NCBI RefSeq assembly: GCF_000234665.1
Contig: NC_018319.1
Coordinates: 62,001-126,000 of the forward strand
DNA from: Leishmania mexicana MHOM/GT/2001/U1103
Lineage: Eukaryota; Euglenozoa; Kinetoplastea; Trypanosomatida; Trypanosomatidae
Length of the DNA: 64,000 bases
Direction of reading: 5' to 3'
Shown: positions 52,318 through 60,945 of the stretch, in pieces
How the letters are laid out: every line of letters begins with the position of its first letter
How positions within the stretch are numbered: the stretch's first letter is position 1
Program-made: the position numbers and the translations under genes
Notes under the pieces: model-generated
What the model was told of the DNA's origin: nothing
The model's database searches: none
Seen by the model: the letters and a program-made list of their open reading frames with translations, nothing else

Positions 52318-54726
52318 ATGCCGCCGCGTGCAGCGACGCGCACGGTGCGCCTCCGCCAGTCACCGCGGACTGCGGCAAACACAGAGCGCTTGAAGCTGCT
52401 CACGTACCCCATGGCACTCGCCCAGCGAGGTGCTACAGTGCCGCTCATCCACAGCCCTACCATGAATGTTGGCCCTGGAGGCGGCCCGGCAACGCGGCTT
52501 CTTGCGGACACACTGAGCTGCTTCAACAGGGGCGGTGGTGGCGGCGGGGCTCGACGACCCCCCGCAGCGAGAGCGCACGACGAGTATGTGGAAGGTTCGT
52601 CCGGTGTAGCCGCGCCCAACGAAGAGGACGGCGACGCTATCGGCACGCAGACGCTCCCAGCCCCGCGCCGATGGGTGCGAGACGCCGACGAACTTTGCGT
52701 CGCCTCCATCCACCGCAGCAACAACATCAATCGCATCAACTCTTACGTAGCCACGTACAAGCTCGGCGACCCGCAGTGGCGTCCACTTTTGCTGCCGGAG
52801 GTGCACGTGCTGCCCAAGGCGCGCAGTGCACGCACCGACACACCGAAGACGGCAGACGCACAAGAGCAGCAGAGGGCGACGGGCCACTCCTGTCGTCTCT
52901 CGTCCTCGACGGCATCGAGTACGGCGGAGGGATACGACGTCTTCATCGACTACAACAAACTGACGACGCTGGAGCTCATGTCGCGGCACGCCAACTACGC
53001 GCTTCGCCACCTCGTCCAGAAGGGTCATGCCATGTATCTCGTGACCTTTGCCCAGCACTCGGTGGTTCAGATGCGCGGCTTGGTGGAGGCGTCCTACATA
53101 AGCTGTGCGTACGGCATTCGTGGGGAGCGGCTGCGCACGCACATCATCCATACCGGCCCCGTTGACGTGCGCGAGGTCCTGGAGATAGACCCCGTGACGC
53201 TGCGCGTGTCCTTCGACTTACAAAAGCAGCACGTGCGCCGCGGTGTGGTGGCCATGTCCACTGTGGAGGGCTATGGAACCTGGTTCCAGCGCAAGCCGAT
53301 GCTCTGGCAACGCACACGCCGCATCGGGGCTCTGCAGAGTCAGATGGGCTCCTACGACTACCAGCTGTGCGACAGCGCCGAGGTGGGGCGGCTGCGTCCG
53401 TACGAGGTCTCGCTGCTCGCACCGCACGTGCGCCTGATCGGCGTCCAGGGTGGGGCCGACGCTGTCGCCCTCATCGCCTCCTCGCAGGTTGCCCAGAATG
53501 AGCGGCTTTACATGGGGCAGTTCGAGGCACCGGTGCTCACAGCCGTGGACGCCGTGCATCAGCTCATCCATCGCACCGCATTGCACCATCAACTGCTGCG
53601 GCCTGCACTGACGGAGGAAGCCGGTGGCGACGCTGCGGTGCCGGCGGCGGCGGCAGCGGAGTTGGAGGACCCGCGGCTACAGGAGTTGCGCCGGCTCGCC
53701 GGGATGGAGCGCTTCCTCCCGGTCAGCTGGGTGACCCGCACCCCGCCACCGTACGTGCCGCTCGAGTCGGACCTTCCTTTCCGCATTCAGCTCTCCCGCC
53801 CCGCGGTGATCCGCACGGATGCGCGCAGCACGCAGACCGGCGGCACGGCGGACAGCAACGCGGCCATTGTCTTTCCCACCGGCGGCTCCGTCGGCTCGCC
53901 GTTTGTGAGGGGTGTGCCACTGAGCCTCTTCGAGTACAACGTCCACCAGGGCGTCGACCACTACATCTTCGACGACGCCCCCAGCGCGCGGCCGCTCAAG
54001 TGGTGGAACCAAAAGTCAAACATGCCGTACAGCGGCTACGTGTACGGCATGCGGAGCGGTGTGCTGGACCATGTCGAGCCGGCGGAGAAAATACCGAACC
54101 CACTCGCACCGCCAGCCACGGCAGCGGCGTCGGCGACACCTGCGACGTCACAGCGCCGGCGCAAGAGGCGCGTTGCACGTGCACGGCGGCATACCTCTTC
54201 GGCGGGCAGTACGGCGGGGGCGGCAAGTGAGGCCCAGCTCTCTGCGATAGACATGGGGGCAGGCGCGGTGGAGCTGGCAGCCCCGAGCTCCTCCTCCTCT
54301 TCAACGCGTGCAGGCGACGCTGAGGACGATAGGCCGTTAAACCTGGCGGCGGAGGAACTAGCTGCCGGCGAGGAAGAGCTTACCGGGTATGAGGGCGACA
54401 GTCGACGAGAGGCGGCCTTGGCTTGGGCTGAAGATGACATGGACGTTTCCGTGGAAGATCGGCCACCGCTGCACACGCTTGTGGCGCCTACGCCGGCTGC
54501 CCGGCGACGTCTGCGGCGTTATGCGAAGGCGTCGTCATCGCCGGCAGGCGCTGGTGCTGCGCCCTCTTCATCTGGAACATTGGACAGTCGAGCAGATATG
54601 CTGCTTCGGCGGCAGATGCGGCTGCGGCTAATGCGACGGCGGCGAAACGCGCAAGGAGCGTCGCCGCTGCCGCCCGAGGACGGTGCGCGTCCCCCTGACG
54701 CCACCTCTGACGAGAAGGCTCTGTAG
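52318..54726 (+). CDS. Hypothetical protein, 802 residues, possibly mitochondrial
   Basis: The N-terminus (MPPRAATRTVRLRQSPRTAA) is Arg-rich and free of acidic residues for about 20 positions, consistent with a mitochondrial presequence. The conserved-looking core spans about 120-430: NNINRINSYVATYKLGDPQW, then YDVFIDYNKLTTLELMSRHA (206-225), VQKGHAMYLVTFAQ and YGIRGERLRTH, and later YDYQLCDSAEVGRLRPYEV. A further segment around 470-585 ends with KWWNQKSNMPYSGYVYGM. The C-terminal third is low-complexity (Ala/Ser/Thr), with a basic cluster RRRKRRVARARRH and acidic stretches. I do not recognise a family; a kinetoplastid mitochondrial ribosome or RNA-processing factor would fit, as inference. 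The first in-frame ATG is 52318; upstream there is only GTG. Confidence 0.82.
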   Translation: MPPRAATRTVRLRQSPRTAANTERLKLLTYPMALAQRGATVPLIHSPTMNVGPGGGPATRLLADTLSCFNRGGGGGGARRPPAARAHDEYVEGSSGVAAPNEEDGDAIGTQTLPAPRRWVRDADELCVASIHRSNNINRINSYVATYKLGDPQWRPLLLPEVHVLPKARSARTDTPKTADAQEQQRATGHSCRLSSSTASSTAEGYDVFIDYNKLTTLELMSRHANYALRHLVQKGHAMYLVTFAQHSVVQMRGLVEASYISCAYGIRGERLRTHIIHTGPVDVREVLEIDPVTLRVSFDLQKQHVRRGVVAMSTVEGYGTWFQRKPMLWQRTRRIGALQSQMGSYDYQLCDSAEVGRLRPYEVSLLAPHVRLIGVQGGADAVALIASSQVAQNERLYMGQFEAPVLTAVDAVHQLIHRTALHHQLLRPALTEEAGGDAAVPAAAAAELEDPRLQELRRLAGMERFLPVSWVTRTPPPYVPLESDLPFRIQLSRPAVIRTDARSTQTGGTADSNAAIVFPTGGSVGSPFVRGVPLSLFEYNVHQGVDHYIFDDAPSARPLKWWNQKSNMPYSGYVYGMRSGVLDHVEPAEKIPNPLAPPATAAASATPATSQRRRKRRVARARRHTSSAGSTAGAASEAQLSAIDMGAGAVELAAPSSSSSSTRAGDAEDDRPLNLAAEELAAGEEELTGYEGDSRREAALAWAEDDMDVSVEDRPPLHTLVAPTPAARRRLRRYAKASSSPAGAGAAPSSSGTLDSRADMLLRRQMRLRLMRRRRNAQGASPLPPEDGARPPDATSDEKAL

Positions 54727-55309
54727 GGCACGTGTGTGCGTGTTGCCACAGCATATCTTTGGCACTCTTGCCTTTCTCCGCGTCTGGCCGCCTGTCTATC
54801 TGTGTGTGTGTGTAAGCACCTAAAGCCGTGGACGACACGAAGCCCCTTGAAGTGACAGTCCTCCCCTCCCTCGCCTATGCCCAAGTTGCGCGTGTGCATG
54901 GGTTGGTATCCGAATATGCGCATCACTCGACGCTTGATGTGTCGCAGAGAGGCGCGGTGCAGTAGACGGCAGGCGGTATTAGCGGGACAAGAAGCGGGTA
55001 GGGGGGCGGGTCCAGGATGCCCGCGCACGACGAAGTGCTCCATCACTCCTCCCCACTCCGCCCGCCCGCACAGGTCTTCTCTTTTTCGCTTGGTAGAGAA
55101 CGTCCGCTTCGCCCTCCCTCCTCCCCCTCCTCCTCTCCCTCCATTTGCGCCGAAGGGGCGCACGCACGCACACCCCACACACACACGCGCACAAACGTCG
55201 ACTCCTCACGCGCTGCTTTATCTTCTACACCGGCACCTCTCCTCCCTCCCCCCTCCCAGCTTACGTCTGAAGCACACGCACACACGCTAACCGAACCCCC
55301 ATCCCCATC
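54727..55309. other. Intergenic
   Basis: About 580 bp with TG repeats (54800-54813), pyrimidine-rich DNA (55075-55145, 55235-55260) and CA repeats before ISP1. Likely polyadenylation and splice signals; no gene. Confidence 0.5.
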
Positions 55310-55750
55310 ATGTCGTACTGCAAGATCGAGGCCCCGTACCCGACGGCAGAGGCCGGGGAGAAGCGGGTCATCTTCGCCCTTGACCACAAGGGCGATGAGG
55401 CGGAGCAGGAGCAGTACATGCTGCAGCTTATCCCTGGCCGTGTGTTGGAGCTGTCGCGCGAAGACGCCGCGAATCATCAGGCGCTCGGCGGCAGCATTGA
55501 GCAGCACAGCGTAGAGGGTTGGGGCGCCACGTTCTTCCACGTGAAGCTGGAGAAACAGGCCGCCTCCACCCTCATGCACGTCCACGATGAGGACCACGGC
55601 GAGAAGGTTCGCAAGTTCGTCGCCATGTCCACCGCACCCATGTTCCCGTACAGGAGCCGCTACCCGGTCGTGGTGTATCTGCCCAAAGACGCGGAGCTGC
55701 GCTACGGCGTCTGGTGCGGAGGCCGGCAGATGCAGGCAGCCACAGAGTAA
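55310..55750 (+). CDS. ISP1: Ecotin-like inhibitor of serine peptidases (ISP1)
   Basis: A 146-residue member of the ecotin family, inhibitors of trypsin-fold (S1A) serine peptidases. Recognisable parts: IEAPYPTAEAGEKRVIF (6-22), LGGSIEQHSVEGWGATFFHV (63-82), the reactive-site loop STLMHV (about 90-95, aligning with STMMAC of E. coli ecotin, so Leu at P1) and the C-terminal YPVVVYLPKDAELRYGVW (120-137). There is no signal peptide, unlike bacterial ecotin, so the protein should be cytosolic. Trypanosomatids lack such peptidases themselves; the ISP family is thought to act on host neutrophil elastase-type enzymes or, for ISP1, in flagellar homeostasis. Both cysteines of the bacterial disulfide are missing. 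Confidence 0.95.
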   Translation: MSYCKIEAPYPTAEAGEKRVIFALDHKGDEAEQEQYMLQLIPGRVLELSREDAANHQALGGSIEQHSVEGWGATFFHVKLEKQAASTLMHVHDEDHGEKVRKFVAMSTAPMFPYRSRYPVVVYLPKDAELRYGVWCGGRQMQAATE

Positions 55751-57496
55751 GACATCCAATTTCGAGCTCGCCCGCTCGTTGTGCTTTCTCACCTTAGCGG
55801 TCGCCCGCTGGGCTTCATTGTTCATCACCCTCATCCTCTTCCCTTTTCCCTTTACGTGTCGCTCCACCGGCGTCTCTGTACTTCTGTGCCACTGGACAGG
55901 GCACCCCTCTCGCCTCTTCTCATTCTCCACACACACCTCCCCTCCCCCCTCTCCTCCCCCCTACCAGCTCATCGGGCACCGCCTCACCCTGCGCCACGCA
56001 AATTCTTCGTGCTCTTCCCCTGCCTCTGCACCGCAGCGAGGGTTTATTCGTCGACGCCTGCGCGCTGGCTTTCCTCCGCCTTTTTACTGCTGCATCTCTG
56101 TAATACCGTGTGTGCGTGTCGCCGTGTCTTTCCTCCGCGGCTGCGCTCACGGCCAAAGTGTGGCTCCTCCTCCTCCTCTTCCTCTTCTTCCACGTAGAGC
56201 TGCGTGGGCTGTCGCCGTGTCGCTCTCTCTCTCCGTCTGTCCGTCTGCCCGCCCTCCCCTCCCTCACACACACTGCCCTGCGTTTTGACGGATCAACTGT
56301 TCCCCATCGTGTCTCCCTCTCCCTCCCTCTCTCTCTCCATATGTCGTGGGGCGGTGGTGCGGGCACGCAGACGGAGAGCGAGCGTCTGCCTCTCGTTGGG
56401 GGATGGGGCATCCTTTTCTTCTGCCCTTTAACGACCGTACGCAGGCCTGAGGAAGGCCGTCCATCCCTCCCTCTCCTCCCCCCAACCCCCCGTACCACAT
56501 GCACAGGGGACGACAAGAGAGGGAGAGGTAATGATGATGAAGCAACGGAAAAAGAACGGAAGAGCAGCAGGGATGTGCGCGCTCCCCCCCCCCGCCCGCC
56601 CGCCCTCGCCACGAAGGACCCGCGCAGCCACGGAAGAATCAAACGCAAGCGCACCTACGCTATAGCACCGTTTCTGCCTCCTTGGGTTACTGATGCATTT
56701 AACCTCGGCGAACCTGCCCTCCCCCCTTCAACGACATGCCTCTGAGTGTTGTGCGGTGATGTATGCAGAAAGATGAGAGGGGAGGAGGCCCGTGGCGGTG
56801 ATGCAGGGCGGAGGGGGGGGATATGGCAAACGATCACGATACACGGTCGGTGGCACGTGCGCACTGTCGCTGCCCAGGTGCTGCGAGGAGACCCCCATGG
56901 GTGCACGTCAGCGTTCACAGGAGGCCTCTTTGCGGAGTTTCTCGTTTGGCTCGACGCTGCAGTGGGGGTGGCAGCCACCTTGGCTTGGCACACGCGTGTG
57001 CACGTCTTCTTCGCCTTCGTGTTTCCTCCCATCCGCGCTGGGGGGGGGGCGCAGCCGAGGTGCTCATGTCAACCATCCCGGTAAGTAGCTGCTCATCTAT
57101 GTGTGTCAAGGCGTCCAGCACAACACATCTGTGCGGTGAGTCTGCCGCTCGTAGGCGATCACCTCCAGCCCTTTCTCCTCGCTTTTCGTCGTCTAACCTC
57201 CCTCCCTCTCCCTCCCCCCTTTTCAAGCCTCTTCGCGTCACGCGCAACACGTGCGCTCACGCAGGCAGGCGCACACGCATACACACGATCTCTGGGTAAG
57301 CCAAGACAGCGGCAGTAGTCGGGAAGGCGACAGCACCGCAGCGCGCCTCACACTGTCCACCTCCCGCAGGCTCGCTCTTCTTTTCCTGTGCGTCCGCGGC
57401 CGCCACTCTGCTACGAGGAGGGAGTGGGAGAGGTGATACATGTAATCACCATCGCTCCCCCCTCCCCATCGCTCCATCTTTCCATACCTGGGTCTC
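55751..57496. other. Intergenic (about 1.75 kb)
   Basis: ISP1 3' flank and leader of the next gene. Strong C/T tracts at 55935-55965, 56163-56192, 56300-56335 and 57190-57225; a G9 run at 57041-57049. Long open frames in several phases (up to 244 codons) are composed of simple-sequence residues. No gene supported. Confidence 0.5.
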
Positions 57497-59467
57497 ATGA
57501 GCGCGCACCGCGGCACGAAGACAGCTGCTCATGCCCCTGTCCAGCCCTCGCTGCGCGCCCTCGATGCACATGTTCAGAAGCTGCGGGCAGAGGCGCGGAC
57601 GGGGCTGAGCTCGCAGGATGTACGGAGAGCCCTTATCAAGGAGGAGCTGCGACCGCCTCTCTTTGGTGGTGGTGGTGGCGGTGGAGCACGTGGCCCACGG
57701 GCGCCGTCGCTTACCGCCGGCTCTGCAACCTCAGGATCCGTGGCTGCATCAGCAGCAGCGGGCGGCGGCATCGCTGACATACCGCCCGCGTGGTTAGAAG
57801 GTGACTTCCACCTCAAGCCGGTTGTCGCTGATGGGGGTGGAGCGGACGCCGCGTCCCCGTCCGCCTGCATGCGCCTCGCAGAAGCAGCAACCGCCATCAC
57901 GCCTACCGGCGCGGCACCTTTGCCTCTAGACTCTAGCAACGCACTCCGCACGTACCAAGCGCTGTGCACCGCCGCCGATGAAGTGGACTACAATGTGTCA
58001 CACGAGGAGGCACTGCGGCAGGTGGAGGATCGCGATGGTCAGACGGGGCTGGCGACCACATGGCGAACGCGGCGTTGCCCATCAGCACCGCTGCCTTTCA
58101 GCTCGATAGCGGTGACGGCCTCAGCGTTGAGTTGGGATGAACGAGGGGAGCGTCCGATGTTCGCGGGCGGTGTAGAACCGGCCGGCAATCTCCGTGCGGC
58201 TGCGTCTCACGAGCTGTACACAAAGCCGCCATCGCGGCCGTCTGTGCTTGGTCGCGGTGCCGCTGGCCGCCTTTCTGCTGCACTCTCTGCCTCTCGGCCC
58301 GCCTCGCAGGCGTCCATCATATCCGCCGTGACGTCATCGGCGATCACCACAACGAGAAGAATGAAAGCGCAAGTGTTGCGCTCGTGTGGTGGTGGTGGTG
58401 GCGGCGGTGGCGCGTTCTCCTCCTTATCCACGGAGGGCACGGCGGTCGCGCGCAGCTCCGCGGCAACGTACGCGATGGCGCTCCGCCAACGTGTGCAGGA
58501 GCAACGCGAATGCGCGAGTGGCGTAGAAGGTGGTCCACCGCGGTCGAGTTGGACCTCGACAGTACGTCTTGGCAGAGAGGACAATGCGGGCAGCGGCGGA
58601 GCTGCTGCGCTCGAGTGGCGGACGCGCATGACGGCTGCTGTGACAGTGGCAGTGTGTCCATCATGTCACGCGTGGTTTGAACGCGCGCTGCAACAGCCAC
58701 GGGGGCCTCTGCCATCGGAGGAGGCTCGACAACAGACAACGGGGAAGTCGGATGACGCTCCAAGGTGCTGCTGTACTCGCTGTGGCCTTGACGTCGACGC
58801 TGCAGCCGGCGCAGACACTCCTGTGGCCGCTGAGGGGGGGGCAGGACCTCGGTGGGTCTGGGCTCCGTCTGCCACAATAGGCAGCTCTGAAGCAACCAAG
58901 CGAGACGTTCGTGGAACTCCTGCAAGAGGCATTGACTCTGCTGCTGGCAACGGGCCGCAGCAGCCATCCTCCCCAACCTCGGCAGCAAGGCATCGTATCA
59001 CCGACGGCGCGGGTGGTGAGGCGTGCGGCACCGACACTGTTGGCTTCGCAGAGGGCAGCAACGGAGGTGAGGAGGAGTCCTTCGCTGCGTTGGTGGCGCG
59101 CATCCGGGCCTCGAGGCTCAGAGCGCAGGGAGACGAGGAGAGGAGCAATGCGATGGTCACCAGTGTCTCAGAGGCACCCGCGCGTCAGGCGCCGCTGAGT
59201 AGCGCTTCCATAGCGCCTCTCCGCCCACCTACGGAGTTAGCGCCAGCTGCAGCGCCTAAGGGTGTTGGTATCTCCCGTGTATGCACCGAGACTGGCATGT
59301 CAGGCGAAACCATGTCCTTTCCTCCAGCATCACTCTCTGGGCCTCCTCCCTTGGGCGAGCTGACCTTGCCCACCCGCGTGAACCCGTTCGCCAAGAGCCT
59401 TCGTGTCGCCCTCAGCCGCCTCTACTTTTACGACCTTTGGGCGGGTGCGATGAGTGAGCAGTCGTGA
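57497..59467 (+). CDS. Hypothetical protein with a paired-CxxC (zinc-binding-like) motif
   Basis: A 656-residue protein, mostly low-complexity (Ala, Gly, Ser, Thr, Pro) with Gly runs near 55-62 and 295-302. Two ordered parts stand out. One is an N-terminal helix VQPSLRALDAHVQKLRAEAR (about 15-34) followed by IKEELRPPLFGGG. The other is a cysteine cluster: CPSC at 387-390 and CCxxC at 426-429 (with extra Cys at 424-425), which could bind one zinc ion. The C-terminus has a hydrophobic, aromatic motif, VNPFAKSLRVALSRLYFYDLWAG in two parts, which looks conserved. No membrane segment. Function unknown. The ATG at 57497 follows a pyrimidine-rich tract. Confidence 0.78.
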   Translation: MSAHRGTKTAAHAPVQPSLRALDAHVQKLRAEARTGLSSQDVRRALIKEELRPPLFGGGGGGGARGPRAPSLTAGSATSGSVAASAAAGGGIADIPPAWLEGDFHLKPVVADGGGADAASPSACMRLAEAATAITPTGAAPLPLDSSNALRTYQALCTAADEVDYNVSHEEALRQVEDRDGQTGLATTWRTRRCPSAPLPFSSIAVTASALSWDERGERPMFAGGVEPAGNLRAAASHELYTKPPSRPSVLGRGAAGRLSAALSASRPASQASIISAVTSSAITTTRRMKAQVLRSCGGGGGGGGAFSSLSTEGTAVARSSAATYAMALRQRVQEQRECASGVEGGPPRSSWTSTVRLGREDNAGSGGAAALEWRTRMTAAVTVAVCPSCHAWFERALQQPRGPLPSEEARQQTTGKSDDAPRCCCTRCGLDVDAAAGADTPVAAEGGAGPRWVWAPSATIGSSEATKRDVRGTPARGIDSAAGNGPQQPSSPTSAARHRITDGAGGEACGTDTVGFAEGSNGGEEESFAALVARIRASRLRAQGDEERSNAMVTSVSEAPARQAPLSSASIAPLRPPTELAPAAAPKGVGISRVCTETGMSGETMSFPPASLSGPPPLGELTLPTRVNPFAKSLRVALSRLYFYDLWAGAMSEQS

Positions 59468-60945
59468 GTGGCCGAGGGGCGGGGGCTCTGCGCGGGCAAC
59501 CATTGTGCTCGCTGGTGATGCGTCTATGTATAACTACGCAGGAGAGGGAGGAAGCCGTGCAGTCGGCCACATGTACACGGAACCGTCGCTGTACTTTGTT
59601 GTTTCTTCTGCCGCCACTGCCCCTCCTGCCCCCCTCCCTCCAACGCTCTTCAGGTATGCCACTCCTGTCGACGCCATCGTGCAGTCTGTCCTACCTCTTT
59701 CTCCGTCTCAGAGATCGACGCGACGACAGCTGCTGGCGTTTTTCGACACGATGTTACATACGTCGCCCTCCCCCCTTCCTCCTCTCCCCCACGTCTCCCC
59801 GCTGTTGCCCCTACCTCCCTGCGCATCCGTGCCGGAGCCCGTGGTCAAGTCACGCGGGTCAACGTGGCCGCAGGGGCCAGACGGACGCGGAGGCGGTGGT
59901 AAGAGAAAGGTGAACGGTGGGTTCGAGCACACGCTCACAAGTGGGCACTACGCATAGAACAAGCGCGCGTGAGCGTGAGGACCACGCACTTCGACGTGCA
60001 GTAGGGTAGCAGCCGTAGAAGAGGATGCCCATGGCGAGGATAATGGCGGACGCTCGTCTGGCCATTGCCCACTTGCAAGCTGGTACGCGTGTACGTGTTC
60101 ATGGGAAGGGGGTGAGGGGCGGACTAGATTAGCGGTGCGTCGTGCAATAAAGCACTCCTCTCTGGCGCTCCCTATCCCGTCAACGTCACCTCTGCACGAG
60201 CTTCGCTTCATGCAGGACACGTGGTTGGGAGGCATGGGTGTCGGGCTGCAGAGGTCCACCCTCCCTCCCTCCCTCACCCGCTCCTCCCTGGGCTCCGCCT
60301 CTATGACATCTCTTGCACAGACACACTGGCACACTTTCTTCACGGATCCGCGGCTTCTTCTTTACTCGGCTCCCCTCCCTCCCCCCCCCGTGATCACCCT
60401 GCTGCCCTGCCCTCTCCTGGCAAGGCATCTGAATACGCGCATAACCGTGCAAACCGCGGCGGATGATGGTGACGGTGGCATTGATGTATCACGGCAGCCG
60501 CAACTGGGCCCCTCCACGACGCCGCCGCCACCCTTCTCTGCTGTCTCGCCAGGCACGCTTTATTTTCCCTGCCTCCGACGTCTTACTCCCCCCACCCCAC
60601 CCTGCTGCCCTGCCCCACCCTTCTCCGTCGGGGAGAAAGAGCTGAGGCACGCGTTAAACGGGACCCACGTGCGCTTGCGCATATTGTATTACCGCTACCT
60701 TTGTGGATGCTCTACCCATCTCTCTGTCTCTGCCTGCGTTGCGCACTGTCTGTCTCCCCGTATTGCCCACCCTAGCGTAATGCATGTGCCTGTAAAGGCC
60801 GGCACGTATTCACGCATACGCCCACGAAACACCCGCCCTCACAAGGTGCGTGCCCGCATCCGCGCACAGTCCCCGCCTCGTCGAGCTGCACCCTGTACGC
60901 ACACCCTTCTTCACGCTCCTCGTCTCCTCTCTCGCCACTCACGCA
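59468..60945. other. Intergenic
   Basis: About 1.5 kb with C/T-rich tracts (59605-59645, 59765-59820, 60370-60395, 60585-60605). Frames overlapping the start of the next gene in other phases are shadows. No gene. Confidence 0.5.

Noticed and set aside
59918..59935. GGTGGGTTCGAGCAC, resembling a tRNA B-box
   Set aside because: No matching A-box, acceptor stem or clover-leaf could be built around it; likely chance.
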